DNA of 64,000 nucleotides. It comes from JACVRW01 sp034664085. Lineage in GTDB: Bacteria; Actinomycetota; Thermoleophilia; Solirubrobacterales; Thermoleophilaceae. Below the pieces are notes generated by a model. It had not been told where the DNA came from and searched no databases. It saw only the letters and a list, made by a program, of their open reading frames with translations. How positions within the stretch are numbered: position 1 is the first letter of the stretch; each line of letters starts with the position of its first letter. A program made the translations under genes and the position numbers. This document shows positions 37,329 through 46,946 of the stretch, in pieces. The stretch lies in contig JAXDII010000099.1 in the NCBI GenBank assembly GCA_034664085.1, positions 44,450 through 108,449 on the forward strand, in the 5' to 3' direction.

Positions 37329-38797
37329 GCGAGCGGCTCCCCTTCTCGCTCGACGAGCTCCCGGGCCGCACCGTCCGCGGCGTGGCGGTCAACGGCGCCT
37401 TCCTCGTGCTCGTCGACGTGCTGGTGCTGGCGCAGGGCCTGATCGTCGCGCGCGAGCTCGGCCCACGCGAGCTGGGCCTCTACGGGATCGTCTCGATCAC
37501 CGTCGTCACGCTGATCGCGCTCAAGCGCGTCGGCATCGACGAGGCCTACGTGCAGCAGAACGAGAGCGAGCAGGAGCGCGAGTTCCAGCTCGCGTTCACG
37601 CTCGACCTGCTGCTGGCTCTGCTGTTCGCCGCCGCCATCGCCGTGCTGGCGCCGCTGATCGCCGCCGCCTACGGCGACTCACGCCTGCTGCTGCTGATGC
37701 TCGCGCTGGCCTACCTGCCGATCGCGCAGGCGCTGCAGGCCCCGCTCTGGGTGTTCTTCCGCCGCATGGACTTCCTGCGCCAGCGCGGGCTCCAGGCGAT
37801 CGTGCCCGTCGTGAACTTCGCCGTTACCGTCCCGCTCGTGCTGAGCGGCGTGGGCGTGTGGTCGCTGGTGATCGGCGCGGCCGCCGGCAACCTCGCCTGC
37901 GTGGCCATGGCGGCGCGGCTGTCGCCCTACCGCATGCGGCTGCGCTTCGACCGCGCCGCGCTGAGCCGGTACTTCGCCTTCTCGTGGCCGATCTTCGTGG
38001 TCACGCTGGGCGGGCTGCTGATCAACCAGGGACAGGTGATCGCCTTCAACATCGAGGGCGGCCTGGTGGCCACCGGCCTGCTGGCCCTGGCCGTGGGCCT
38101 GACGCGCTACGCCGACCGCGCCGACCAGATCATCTCGCCCGCCATCTACCCCGCCATCTGCGCGGTCACCGACCGCACACCGACGCTGGAGCGCCTGTTC
38201 GCCGTGTCGACGCGCATGGCCGCCGTCTGGTCGCTCGGCCTGGGCGCGCTGTTCGTGCTGTTCGCCCCCGACCTGGTGGAGTTCTTCCTCGACGAGAGCT
38301 GGGAGCCGGCGGTCGTGCTGCTGCAGGGCCTCGCGGCCGCCGGGGCGCTGTACTACCTCGGCTTCGGAGCGATCGCGTTCGCGCGCGGCATGGGCCGCCC
38401 GCAGCTCGCCGCGCCCGAGGCGTACGCGGCGGTCGGAGTGTTCCTCGCGGTTGCGGTGCCGGCCCTGTTTTTGTGGGGGCGCACCGCGTTCGTGGCGGGC
38501 CTGATCGCCTCGTCGCTGGCAGTGCTCGCCGTGCGCGCGCGCTACGTGCGGCGGCTGCTGCCCGGCCTGGACCTGGCGCGCCTGGCCGGGCGGGCGGTGG
38601 CGCCGCTCGTGCCCGCCTGCGCGGGCGTGGGGCTGGTCCGCCTGGCGCTCTGGGGAAGCGAGCGCACCCCTCTGCAGGCGGCCGTCGAGCTGGTGCTGTT
38701 CCTGGTCCTCTACGCGGCGGCCACCTGGGCCTACGAGCGCGGCCTGGCCCGCGAGCTGGTGCAGCTCGCGCGGGGCGGTACGCCTAGGCTGGCATGA
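37325..38797 (+). CDS. Polysaccharide flippase (Wzx-like), second copy
   Basis: A 490-residue MOP-superfamily membrane protein with 12 to 14 hydrophobic segments. It begins VSERLPFSLDELPGRTVRGVAVNGAFLVLVDVLVLAQGLIVARELGPRELGLYGIVSITVVTLIALKRVGIDEAYVQQ, typical of Wzx flippases for lipid-linked repeat units. It is longer than the 438-residue copy at 29.3 kb and only distantly similar. GTG 37325 overlaps the TylF-type stop (GTGA), and its own end overlaps the next methyltransferase (ATGA), so these genes are translationally coupled. Confidence 0.88.
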   Translation: MSERLPFSLDELPGRTVRGVAVNGAFLVLVDVLVLAQGLIVARELGPRELGLYGIVSITVVTLIALKRVGIDEAYVQQNESEQEREFQLAFTLDLLLALLFAAAIAVLAPLIAAAYGDSRLLLLMLALAYLPIAQALQAPLWVFFRRMDFLRQRGLQAIVPVVNFAVTVPLVLSGVGVWSLVIGAAAGNLACVAMAARLSPYRMRLRFDRAALSRYFAFSWPIFVVTLGGLLINQGQVIAFNIEGGLVATGLLALAVGLTRYADRADQIISPAIYPAICAVTDRTPTLERLFAVSTRMAAVWSLGLGALFVLFAPDLVEFFLDESWEPAVVLLQGLAAAGALYYLGFGAIAFARGMGRPQLAAPEAYAAVGVFLAVAVPALFLWGRTAFVAGLIASSLAVLAVRARYVRRLLPGLDLARLAGRAVAPLVPACAGVGLVRLALWGSERTPLQAAVELVLFLVLYAAATWAYERGLARELVQLARGGTPRLA

Positions 38798-39603
38798 GCG
38801 TGGACCGGCCACAGTCCGATCAGGAAGGAGCGGCGCGCCTGCGCGCGCTGGTGCAGGCCGCTCGCGACCTGCTCGGCCGCACCGGCCTGGAGGGACTGCG
38901 CGTGCTGGACCTGGGCGCCGGCGGCGGCGAGATCGCCGCCGAGCTCACGCTCCACGGCGCAACCGTCGTGGCCGTGGAGGGCCGCCGCGCCAACGCCGAC
39001 GCGATCCGCTCCCTGCGCGACCGGCGCGGCCTTGCGTTCGAGGTTCTCGAGGCCGACGTGCGCGCGCTCGACTGGGACGCGCTCGGGGAGTTCCACGTGA
39101 TCGTCTGCAGCGGGCTGCTCTACCACCTGGAGCTGGCCGACGTGCTCGCGCTCGTCCGCAAGGCGCGAGCCGCGAGCCCGCTGCTGCTGGTGGACACCGA
39201 GGTGGCCTGGGGTCCCGTCGAGCAGCGCTCGGCCGGAGGGCGCAGCTACGCGGGGATGCCGTTCGCCGAGCACGATCCGGGGTCGACGCCCGCGGAGCGC
39301 GAGGGGGCACGGCTCGCCTCGCTGGACAACCTGGAGAGCTTCTGGCTCACGCGCGACTCCCTGCACGCGCTGCTCCACGACGCCGGCTTCTCGTCCTCGT
39401 GGGAGCTGGGCGCGCCCGGCCAGCCGCGGCGGGCGCGGCGCGTGACCGTCGCGGCGTTCGACGGCGAGCCGGCGGGAGCGCCTCTGCTCGCCCCGGGGGC
39501 GCCGCTGCCGCCGGCCCGCCCGGCGGAGCGCGACGCCGGGCCGACCACGCGGGCGCACCTGCTCGCGACCCGGCTGCGCGCGCGGCTTCCGAAGCGCGGC
39601 TAG
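38794..39603 (+). CDS. Class I SAM-dependent methyltransferase
   Basis: A 269-residue methyltransferase with the SAM loop LRVLDLGAGGGEIAAELTLHGATVVAVEGRRANADAI, a LEADVRALDWDALGEFHVIVCSGLLYHLELADVLALVRKA core and strands LLLVDTEVAWG. It resembles DUF1698/FkbM-like enzymes of sugar clusters; the acceptor is unknown. The last 50 residues are proline- and arginine-rich and probably disordered. It is the third gene of the operon TylF-flippase-methyltransferase-GT2. Confidence 0.85.
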   Translation: MSVDRPQSDQEGAARLRALVQAARDLLGRTGLEGLRVLDLGAGGGEIAAELTLHGATVVAVEGRRANADAIRSLRDRRGLAFEVLEADVRALDWDALGEFHVIVCSGLLYHLELADVLALVRKARAASPLLLVDTEVAWGPVEQRSAGGRSYAGMPFAEHDPGSTPAEREGARLASLDNLESFWLTRDSLHALLHDAGFSSSWELGAPGQPRRARRVTVAAFDGEPAGAPLLAPGAPLPPARPAERDAGPTTRAHLLATRLRARLPKRG

Positions 39604-39604
39604 C

Positions 39605-40456
39605 TTGTCCGGCGTGCTGTCGGTGCTGATCGCGACCTTCAACCGGGCGCCCGTACTGCGGCGCTGCCTGGACGCGCTCGAGGGCCAGGGCGCAGGCGAG
39701 ATCGTGGTGGTGGACGACGGCTCGACCGACTCGACGGCGGAGCTGCTGGCGGGCCGGCCCGGCGTGCGCGTGCTGCGCCAGGAGAACGCCGGGCGGTCCG
39801 CCGCGCGCAACGCCGGGCTCGAGCACGTGCGCGGCGACGTGGTCCTGTTCCTCGACGACGACGTGCTCGCCACTCCCGGCCTGGTTGGCCGCCACGCCGG
39901 CTTCCACGCGCGCCACCCGGAGCCGCACGAGGCGCAGCTCGGCCGCGTGACCTGGGCGCCGGAGCTCCAGATCACGCGCCACATGCGCTGGCTCGAGCGC
40001 GGCGGGCCGCTGTTCGCGTACGACGAGATCGAGGACCCGGACGACGTCCCCTGGAAGTTCTTCTACACGGCCAACCTGTCGGTCAAGCGGGCCTTCCTGG
40101 AGCCGTTCGACACGTCCCTGCCGATCTTCGAGGACGCGGAGCTGGCCTACCGGCTCGAGCGCCGCGGGCTGCGCCTGCGCTACGACGCCGAGGCGCTGGG
40201 GCACCACCTCCGCGAGGAGACGCCGGAGCGGACCGAGCGGCGCATGCACGAGGTCGGACAGGCGGCCGCGCTGCTGCATGCCAAGTGGCCCGAGCTGCGC
40301 GAGCCGCCGCCGACGATGCGCCGGGTCGGCAAGCTCAAGGCGCGCGGCGCGGCGGTCCTGAGCCGGCTCGGAGTGCACGCCCTGGACGACCGGCTCGACG
40401 ACTGGCGCGCGAGCCGCGCCTACGTGCGCGGCTACGAGGAGTCGCGCACGCGGTAG
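39605..40456 (+). CDS. GT2 family glycosyltransferase
   Basis: A 283-residue GT-A inverting glycosyltransferase: VLSVLIATFNRAPVLRRCLDALEGQ, VVVDDGSTDSTAELLAGRPGVRVLRQENAGRSAARNAGLEHVRGDVVLFLDDDVLATP (the DXD-type metal site is DDD) and TANLSVKRAFLEPFDTSLPIFEDAELAYRLERRG (ED acceptor-base motif). It adds a sugar on the cytoplasmic side. Translation may begin at TTG 39605 or at GTG 39614; the core begins right after the latter. It follows the methyltransferase with one base between and overlaps the convergent family A copy 2 by 25 bases. Confidence 0.88.
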   Translation: MSGVLSVLIATFNRAPVLRRCLDALEGQGAGEIVVVDDGSTDSTAELLAGRPGVRVLRQENAGRSAARNAGLEHVRGDVVLFLDDDVLATPGLVGRHAGFHARHPEPHEAQLGRVTWAPELQITRHMRWLERGGPLFAYDEIEDPDDVPWKFFYTANLSVKRAFLEPFDTSLPIFEDAELAYRLERRGLRLRYDAEALGHHLREETPERTERRMHEVGQAAALLHAKWPELREPPPTMRRVGKLKARGAAVLSRLGVHALDDRLDDWRASRAYVRGYEESRTR

Positions 40457-42030
40457 ACGGCGGCGCAGCCGAAGCGCACCGGGGGCTCGGTCACGGCCCC
40501 CACGAGCGGGCCGATGTCGGCCCGCGCCTGGCAGTCCGAGAGCAGGAAGCGCGCGCCGGAGCGGCGCACGAGCCGCTCCGCCTCGGCCCGGCTCATGCGC
40601 CCGGCGAAGAGATCCTCCGCCTGCGCGCGGCGGACGGCGTAGTCGGGAGTCCACGAGATCGCGCCGAGCCAGGATTCGCGCCCCGTGTGGGCGGGCACCA
40701 CCTGCGCGGTGTAGAGCGGCGCGAGCACGCCGCCCGGCTCGTCGGTGGCCTCCAGGTAGGCGAGCGCCTCGTCCTCCTCGAGCGTCAGGAAGAACGGCTG
40801 GAAGCTCTTGTTGACCGCGCCGCGCAGGTCGTCGAAGCGATAGAGGGTGCCGGGAACCACCATCAGCACCACCACGGCCACGGCCAGCGCCGGGGACAGC
40901 GGGCGATCCCCGAGCCAGTGGCGCACGCCGATCACGCCGAGCACCACCAGCGGCAGCGCCAGCCCCTGCAGCGCGTGGAACGGGAACGTGCCCGCCGGCT
41001 GGTAGAAGACGAGCAGGGCGGCGAGCGGCCACAGCCGCAGCGCCACGGAGCCGAAGTCCGGCGCCGGCAGCCGGTACGCGAGCAGTGCCGGCAGCGCCAG
41101 CGGCGCGAGGCCGACGACCGTCACCCAGAGCGGCCACCGCGGGACGTCGTTGGCGTGGTTGGCCAGCTCCCACGAGGCGTCCGTCTGCGACAGCACGAAG
41201 TAGTAGACCAGCGGCACGGCGGTCGCGGCCAGCGGCGCCGCGAGGTTGCGGGCCGCCTGCGCGACCGTGCCCCCCTGCCGGCGCAGGCAGATCGCCTCCG
41301 CGCCCACCAGCACCAGCGCGAAGGTGGCGCCCTGCCAGGGCTGGAGCCACGAGCTCAGCAGCCCCGCGGCGGCAGCGGCGGCGAACATGCCGCGCCCGCC
41401 GCCGGAGCGCGCCCGCTCGTAGGCGAGCATCCCGAGCGGCATCACCCCGACCGCGATCGCGGTGAAGGGGTAGCCCCACAGGTAGTTCACCGGCCAGAAC
41501 TCGCCGCTGAGGAAGTCGAACTGGAACTTGCGCTCCTGGCCGCCCAGCAGCAGCCAGCCGACCAGCGCCGCCACGGGCGACGCGGTGAACAGCGCCAGCA
41601 CCAGGGCGAGGTGCCGATCACCTGAGCGTGCGAGGAATCGCCGGACGTACAGCAGCGTGCCGGTGAACAGCACCACGACGGCGACCGGCTTCCAGACCGC
41701 GTACGCGGCGATCACCCCCAGGCCGAGCGCGTGCAGCAGGCCGGACAGCATCACTCCGGGGTGCACCAGCCCGTGCGGGCCGTCCTGGAGGTCGAAGGGA
41801 TTGCCCGCGCCGATGTGATCGGAGGCCTGGCGCAGCCATGCGAGGTACTGCAGCTGGTCCACCACCACGTAGCCCTCGCCGCCGCTGAGCACCCCTCCGC
41901 GCGTCCACACGCGCAGCAGCAGCCCGGCCAGCGCGGCGGTGCCGAGGGCCGCCAGCGCGAGCAGCGCGATCAGCTCGAAGCGGTCGAGCCGCAGCCCTGC
42001 CCGCCTGCCCCCGCTCAGGGTCCGCTCCAC
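40432..42030 (-). CDS. Family A polytopic membrane protein, copy 2 (GT-C-like)
   Basis: About 532 residues, a paralog of the proteins at 34823, 42109 and 52233. The family motifs recur: VDQLQYLAWLRQASDHIGAGNPFDL, HPGVMLSGLLHALGLGVIAAYAVWKPVAVVVLFTGTLLYVRRFL, SWLQPWQGATFALVLVGAEAI, FPFHALQGLALPLVVLGVIGVRHW, GRESWLGAISWTPDYAVRR, ARFLLSDC and FGCAAVYRVRD. The start is taken as GTG 42030 (VERTLSGGRRAGLRLDRFEL); the open frame runs much further, but only as antisense to the next gene. Divergent from copy 3, with 78 bases between. Confidence 0.75.
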   Translation of the reverse strand: MERTLSGGRRAGLRLDRFELIALLALAALGTAALAGLLLRVWTRGGVLSGGEGYVVVDQLQYLAWLRQASDHIGAGNPFDLQDGPHGLVHPGVMLSGLLHALGLGVIAAYAVWKPVAVVVLFTGTLLYVRRFLARSGDRHLALVLALFTASPVAALVGWLLLGGQERKFQFDFLSGEFWPVNYLWGYPFTAIAVGVMPLGMLAYERARSGGGRGMFAAAAAAGLLSSWLQPWQGATFALVLVGAEAICLRRQGGTVAQAARNLAAPLAATAVPLVYYFVLSQTDASWELANHANDVPRWPLWVTVVGLAPLALPALLAYRLPAPDFGSVALRLWPLAALLVFYQPAGTFPFHALQGLALPLVVLGVIGVRHWLGDRPLSPALAVAVVVLMVVPGTLYRFDDLRGAVNKSFQPFFLTLEEDEALAYLEATDEPGGVLAPLYTAQVVPAHTGRESWLGAISWTPDYAVRRAQAEDLFAGRMSRAEAERLVRRSGARFLLSDCQARADIGPLVGAVTEPPVRFGCAAVYRVRDSS

Positions 42031-42108
42031 CCGTCGCCGCCGCGCGAAAACACCGGTACGGTGGATGCCGTCCTGAGCCCGCCCACGCCAGTCCCCGGCC
42101 CCGCCTCC

Positions 42109-43782
42109 ATGGTCAAGACCGCGCACGCTAGCGCAGGAGCGCGCACCCGCACGCCCGTTGCGGCGGGCTCGGGCGTGCTCGCCGCCGCCGCCCGGCGGCT
42201 GCGCCTGGAGCCGTTCGAGCTGATCGCGCTGCTCGCGCTGATCGGCGTCGCCTTCGCGGTGCTGGTCCCGCTCCTGATCCGCGGCAAGCCGCTCTCGGGG
42301 GCGGAGGGGATCTTTCCGCCGGACCAGCTCCAGTACTACGCCTGGATCCGCGACGCCGCCGACCACGGGCTGATCGGCAACCTCTACGACCTCGCGCCGG
42401 GCGAGCGCGTGATGCTGCATCCCGGCTTCCTGCTGACCGGGCTCGTACACAGCATCACCGGGCTCTCGATCCCGTTCTCGTACCTGCTGCTTTGGAAGCC
42501 GGTCGCGATCGCCCTGACGTTCATGGGCTGCCTGCTGTACGTCCGCCGGCTGCTGCCGCCGGGCAACCAGCGCGCCGTCGCGCTGGCGCTGGCGCTGTTC
42601 TCGGTGATGCCGGCGTGCGCGGTGGTCGCGTGGACCGGCTGGGGCGGCAACCTGCGCTCGAACACCTTCGACTTCATCGCCGGCGAGATGTGGGCGACCG
42701 GCTTCCTCTGGGGCTACCTGATGACGGCGATCGCCGTCTCCCTGCTGCCGCTGGTGCTGCTGGCGCTCGAGTCGTGGCGCGAGCACCGGCGGCCGCGCAC
42801 GCTGTGGCTGGCGACCGGGGCGTCGCTGCTGATCGCCTGGCTGCAGCCGTGGCAGGGCGCCACGCTGCTGCTGATCGTCGCGGCGGTGGAGGCGCTGCGC
42901 TGGCGGCGCACCGGCGAGCGCCCGCCGGCGGCGCTGCTGGCGGTGGCTGTGGCCATCGCGCTCCCGGCGATCTACTACTTCGTCCTCTCGATGGAGGACC
43001 CGTCCTGGCGGCTGGCGCACGAGGAGAACGCCGCCGGCGCCCAGCCCGAGTGGAGCTGGCCCTGGTGGGCGATGGTGCTGACCATCGGCCCGCTGGCGGC
43101 GCCCGCCGCGCTCGCCTACCGGCTGCCGGCCCGCAGCTGGCAGGAGATGGCCGTGCGGATCTGGCCGATCGCCGTATTGGCGGTCTTCCTCCAGCCGGGC
43201 GGAACCTTCCCCTACCACGCCCTGCAGGGCCTGGCGCTGCCGCTCGCGATCCTGGCGGTCCAGGGGGTGGTCAGCGTCCAGCCGCGTCCGCGCACGGCGC
43301 TGGTCGTGGCGGCGCTGGCGGTGCTGATCCTGCCCGGCCTCGCCCACAAGCTCGAGATCGCCGCCACCAACATCCAGCGCGGCGAGTACCCGTACTTCAT
43401 CACCGCCGGCGAGCGCCGGGCCCTCGATTCGCTCGAGGCCGACCCGCGGCCCGGCGGCGTGCTGGCGCGCCGCTACGCCGGCTACTTCATCCCGTACACC
43501 ACGGGCCGCGAGACCTACCTCGGCGCGCTCTCGTGGACCCCCGACTACGGCGTGCGCACGGCCTATTCGGAGGCGCTCTTCGCCAACGGGCTCACGCGCG
43601 AGAAGGCGCGCGCCTTCGTGCGCGGCTCGCGGGCGCGCTTCCTGTTCGTCGAGTGCGGCAGCGGCGCTCGGCTGGAGCCGGTGCTGGGGCCGATGATCGA
43701 GCAGGTGCGGCGCTTCGGCTGCGCACGCGTGTACGTGCTGCGCGAGCGGCCCGCGATGCTCCAGGCAGTGGGCGCGCGGTGA
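42109..43782 (+). CDS. Family A polytopic membrane protein, copy 3 (GT-C-like)
   Basis: 557 residues, closest in the window to copy 1 (CLLYVRRLLPPG, VVAWTGWGGNLRSNTFDFIAGEMWATGFLWGYLMTAIAVSLLPLVLLALESW, SMEDPSWRLAHEENAAGAQPEWSWPWWAMVLTIGPLAAPAALAYRLPARSWQEMAVRIWPIA). It has the same DQLQYYAWIRDAADHGLIGN loop and C-terminal GRETYLGALSWTPDYG, FLFVECG and FGCARVYVLRE. ATG 42109 is chosen; a GTG at 42061 is possible but overlaps a TACGGT that could be the -10. It is the first gene of a three-gene operon with the GT-C protein at 43779 (GTGA overlap) and family B copy 1. Confidence 0.75.
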   Translation: MVKTAHASAGARTRTPVAAGSGVLAAAARRLRLEPFELIALLALIGVAFAVLVPLLIRGKPLSGAEGIFPPDQLQYYAWIRDAADHGLIGNLYDLAPGERVMLHPGFLLTGLVHSITGLSIPFSYLLLWKPVAIALTFMGCLLYVRRLLPPGNQRAVALALALFSVMPACAVVAWTGWGGNLRSNTFDFIAGEMWATGFLWGYLMTAIAVSLLPLVLLALESWREHRRPRTLWLATGASLLIAWLQPWQGATLLLIVAAVEALRWRRTGERPPAALLAVAVAIALPAIYYFVLSMEDPSWRLAHEENAAGAQPEWSWPWWAMVLTIGPLAAPAALAYRLPARSWQEMAVRIWPIAVLAVFLQPGGTFPYHALQGLALPLAILAVQGVVSVQPRPRTALVVAALAVLILPGLAHKLEIAATNIQRGEYPYFITAGERRALDSLEADPRPGGVLARRYAGYFIPYTTGRETYLGALSWTPDYGVRTAYSEALFANGLTREKARAFVRGSRARFLFVECGSGARLEPVLGPMIEQVRRFGCARVYVLRERPAMLQAVGAR

Positions 43783-45434
43783 GCGTGGGCGAGACCGTCG
43801 AGCGCCGCTCCGGGCCGACCGCCGGCACCGGCGCGCTGGCGCGCCTCGCCGCTTTGCCGGAGGCCGCCGTGCTCGCGCTTCTGTTCCTGGCCGGCGCCGT
43901 CTTCTCGGCGGTGACGATCATGAAGGGCATCCAGCAGAACGACGAGGGCCTGATGCTCCAGGCGGCGGCCCGGATCGCCTCCGGCGAGGTGCCCTACAGC
44001 GACTTCTGGTGGTTCTACCCGCCCGGGCAGCCCTACCTGCTCGCCGGGCTGTGGGAGGTGTTCGGACCCTCGCTGGTCCCCTGGCGGGTGCTGCGGGTGC
44101 TGACGGACGCCAGCGTGGGCGTGCTCGTGTACCTGCTCGCCCGCCGCTACGCCTCGCCGGGACTGGCCCTGGCCGCCTGGCTGGCGGCGATCGGCGCGAT
44201 GGCCTCGCCGAGCGGCCCCCACCCCTATCCGGTCGCGCTGGCCTTCGCGCTCGGCGCGCTGCTCGCGATGACGCGCTACCCGGTCGCCGCCGGCGTGCTG
44301 ACCGGGCTGTGCGCGCTCTGGCGGATCGAGTTCGCCGCCTATCTAGGCCTCGCGGTCGTCTGCGCCTACGCCGTGCGCCCGGCCCTGGAGCGACGGCGCG
44401 CACTGGGCCGCTACCTGCCCGCGGCGGTCGTCGCCACCGCCGCGCTCTTCGCGCCGGTCGTGCTCGCCGCCGGCCTGTCCGAGTCCTGGGACCTGCTGAT
44501 CCGCTACCCGATCCAGGACTTCGCGGACTACCAGTCGCTGCCGTTCCCGCTCTCCTATGAGGGGGACATCAACCTCGCCTCGCTGCGGGCCGCACGCGAC
44601 ACCGTCGCCAGCCTGCTGATCTTCTACCTGCCGCTGGTGCTGCTGGTGGGCTCGGCGGCGACGGTGCTTGCGCTCGGCCTGCGCTGGTCGCGAGCGCGCT
44701 GGCCGCAGGTGGCGGTTGTCGTCTTCACCCTCGGGATGGCGCACTACCTGCTCGTGCGCACCGACCAGTTCCACACCGGGCCGCTGGCGGTGATGTTCTC
44801 GGTGCTGGCGGCGTGGGCGATCGGCTCGCGGGGAGTGGCCTTCCGAAGCATGCGGCGGCTGCCCGCGGCCGCGGCGGGCGTCGCCGTGGTCGCACTCGTA
44901 TGGGTGGCGGCGCAGGGCATCGAGCGCGTCGTGCGCGAGCTCGAGATCGACAGCGTGGCGATCGACATCCCCGTCGCGGACGGCGTGGCCGAGCTGCCGC
45001 GCGGGCGCTGCAGCCTGCCCGGTGACGAGCCGGTGCGCTATTGCACCCTGGACGAGCTGGAGCAGGCCGTCGACTACGTGCGCCGCACCGTGCCGCCCGG
45101 CGAGCCGATCTACGTGGCCACGCGGCGCAGCGACCTGATCACCTCGGGCAGCCCGCTGTTCTACGTACTGGCGGAGCGGCCCAATCCGACTCGCTACGAC
45201 ATCCAGGCCCCCGGCCTGATCACGTCGGCGCCGGTGCAGCGCGAGATCGTCGGGCAGCTCGAGCGCGCGGGCCTGCCGCCCGTCGTGCGCTGGACGGCCG
45301 CGATCACGGCGGCGCCCGAGCCCAACCGCGCGGGCGAGTCGACCGGCGTGCACGTGCTGGACGACTTCCTCGACCGGCGCTACCGCCCGGCGGCGCGCTT
45401 CGGGTCGTACCTGATCCTCGAGGGCCGCGGCTGA
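43779..45434 (+). CDS. GT-C-type membrane glycosyltransferase
   Basis: A 551-residue polytopic protein. After the first membrane helix comes QNDEGLMLQAAARIASGEVPYSDFWWFYPPGQPYLLAGLWEVFG, with the DE pair of GT-C enzymes and a YPPG turn typical of ArnT/PMT-like and mannosyltransferase proteins. Several membrane helices follow, then a C-terminal extracytoplasmic part (PRGRCSLPGDEPVRYCTLDELEQAVDYVRRTVPPGEPIYVATRRSDLIT). It likely uses a polyprenyl-phosphate sugar donor outside the membrane. GTG 43779 overlaps the previous stop (GTGA). It does not belong to families A-D. Confidence 0.78.
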   Translation: MSVGETVERRSGPTAGTGALARLAALPEAAVLALLFLAGAVFSAVTIMKGIQQNDEGLMLQAAARIASGEVPYSDFWWFYPPGQPYLLAGLWEVFGPSLVPWRVLRVLTDASVGVLVYLLARRYASPGLALAAWLAAIGAMASPSGPHPYPVALAFALGALLAMTRYPVAAGVLTGLCALWRIEFAAYLGLAVVCAYAVRPALERRRALGRYLPAAVVATAALFAPVVLAAGLSESWDLLIRYPIQDFADYQSLPFPLSYEGDINLASLRAARDTVASLLIFYLPLVLLVGSAATVLALGLRWSRARWPQVAVVVFTLGMAHYLLVRTDQFHTGPLAVMFSVLAAWAIGSRGVAFRSMRRLPAAAAGVAVVALVWVAAQGIERVVRELEIDSVAIDIPVADGVAELPRGRCSLPGDEPVRYCTLDELEQAVDYVRRTVPPGEPIYVATRRSDLITSGSPLFYVLAERPNPTRYDIQAPGLITSAPVQREIVGQLERAGLPPVVRWTAAITAAPEPNRAGESTGVHVLDDFLDRRYRPAARFGSYLILEGRG

Positions 45435-46942
45435 TGGCCGCACACGCGGAGCCGGTGGCCGCGCCCGCCGCGCCCGTCCTGCGCTCGGACGCCGCCGCGC
45501 TCCTGGCGGTCGCCGGGCTGACCGTCGCGGCCTTCCTGCTGCGGCTGCGCGGCATGGACCAGAGCCTGTTCGGCGACGAGCTGTTCACCTACGCCGTCGC
45601 GAGCCAGCCAAGCCTCGGCGACGTCGTGGCGGCGCTGCAGCGCACCGAGAACAACCCGCCGCTCTTCTATGCGCTCGCCTGGGCAGCGTCCCAGCTCGGC
45701 GACCCGGCGGTCTGGATGCGCCTGCCCTCCCTGATCGCCGGCACGGCAGTCGTGCCGGTCATGTACCTGCTCGGGCGGCGCACCGTGGGCAGGACCGCTG
45801 CGCTGCTGGCGACGGCCTTCATCGCGATCAGCCCGTTCGCGATCTTCTACTCCAACGAGGGCCGCGCCTACGCGACGCTGATCTTCTTCGTGACGCTCTC
45901 GACGCTGGTGCTGCTGGTTGCGCTGGAGCGGGGCGCCTGGCGCTGGTGGATCGCCTACGGCGTGTGCGTGGCGCTCGTCCTCTACACGCACTACACCGGC
46001 CTCTTCCCGCTCGGCGCGCAGGCGCTCTGGGCGCTGTGGACTCACCGCGAGCGGCTGCGCGAGCTGCTCCTCGTCCATCTCGCCGCGGGGATCGCCTACG
46101 TGCCCTGGCTGCCCTACTACAGCGACCAGAACCAGTTCTTCGGCTTCGAGAAGCTGGGCGCGCCGCTGTCGCTGGACGCCGTGTTCAGGGGCGCGCTGGC
46201 CGCGCTCTACGGGCATCCGTACATCGCCCTGCAGCGTTTTCCGGGCGACGTCGCGCTGGTCCTGGCCGGGGTGGCGACCGTGCTCGCCGTCGGCGGCGCA
46301 ACGGTCCTCGTCATGCGCGGCCGGACGAACGCGGCGCCCGACCGCCGGTGGCTGCTGCTCGGCCTGCTCGCGGCGTCCACCCCGCTCGCACTGGTCCTGT
46401 ACAGCCTGCTCGGCCCGGACATCTGGGGCGCGCGCAACCTGAGCGCCTCGCTGCCGGCGGTGATGCTGCTGGTGGCGGGGCTGCTGGTGTCGATTCCCCG
46501 GCCCGCCTCGGTGGCGGCGACCGCGCTCATCCTGGTCGGGCTCGTGCTCGGCACGGCCAAGGTGATGGACGCCGACTACGACCGGCCGCCGCTGAAGCAG
46601 GCCGCAGCGCGCGTCGACGCCCGCGCCCAGCCCGGCGACGCCGTCATCGACATCCTGTTCCAGTCCGACTACGGCCCGCTCGGCAAGGGACTGGCCCTCA
46701 ACTTCGACCGGCCGCGCAAGCTCTACGCGCCCGGCGTGGACGACGACGAGGCGTGGCGGCGGGCCGCACAGGGCGCGCACGTCTTCCTGATCGTCCCCCA
46801 GGTCGGACCGCTCGTGGGCAGCCGGCCACGCTCGGGCCCGGCGCCCGGCTACCCGCTGCAGTCGGCGAGGGTCTACCCGGGCTTCCTGCCCATCGGAGTG
46901 TTCGAGTACGGGAACGATGCCGAGAGGTCCGGCCAGCCCTAG
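45434..46942 (+). CDS. Family B GT-C glycosyltransferase (ArnT/PMT-like), copy 1
   Basis: 502 residues. The opening is diagnostic of the PMT_2/ArnT-like GT-C group: FGDELFTYAVASQPSLGDVVAALQRTENNPPLFYALAWAASQLGDPAVWMRLPSLIAGTAVVPVMYLLGRRTVGRTAALLATAFIAISPFAIFYSNEGRAYATL. The DE in GDELFTY is the predicted catalytic acid/metal position. The C-terminal extracytoplasmic part has QAAARVDARAQPGDAVIDI. It probably transfers a sugar from a polyprenyl carrier. ATG 45434 overlaps the previous stop (TGATG). Further copies start at 47152, 50777 and 53847. Confidence 0.82.
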   Translation: MAAHAEPVAAPAAPVLRSDAAALLAVAGLTVAAFLLRLRGMDQSLFGDELFTYAVASQPSLGDVVAALQRTENNPPLFYALAWAASQLGDPAVWMRLPSLIAGTAVVPVMYLLGRRTVGRTAALLATAFIAISPFAIFYSNEGRAYATLIFFVTLSTLVLLVALERGAWRWWIAYGVCVALVLYTHYTGLFPLGAQALWALWTHRERLRELLLVHLAAGIAYVPWLPYYSDQNQFFGFEKLGAPLSLDAVFRGALAALYGHPYIALQRFPGDVALVLAGVATVLAVGGATVLVMRGRTNAAPDRRWLLLGLLAASTPLALVLYSLLGPDIWGARNLSASLPAVMLLVAGLLVSIPRPASVAATALILVGLVLGTAKVMDADYDRPPLKQAAARVDARAQPGDAVIDILFQSDYGPLGKGLALNFDRPRKLYAPGVDDDEAWRRAAQGAHVFLIVPQVGPLVGSRPRSGPAPGYPLQSARVYPGFLPIGVFEYGNDAERSGQP

Positions 46943-46946
46943 TGCG

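Noticed and set aside
41731..42108. N-terminal extension of family A copy 3
   Set aside because: The upstream 126 codons are antisense to family A copy 2; the real start is near 42061-42109.
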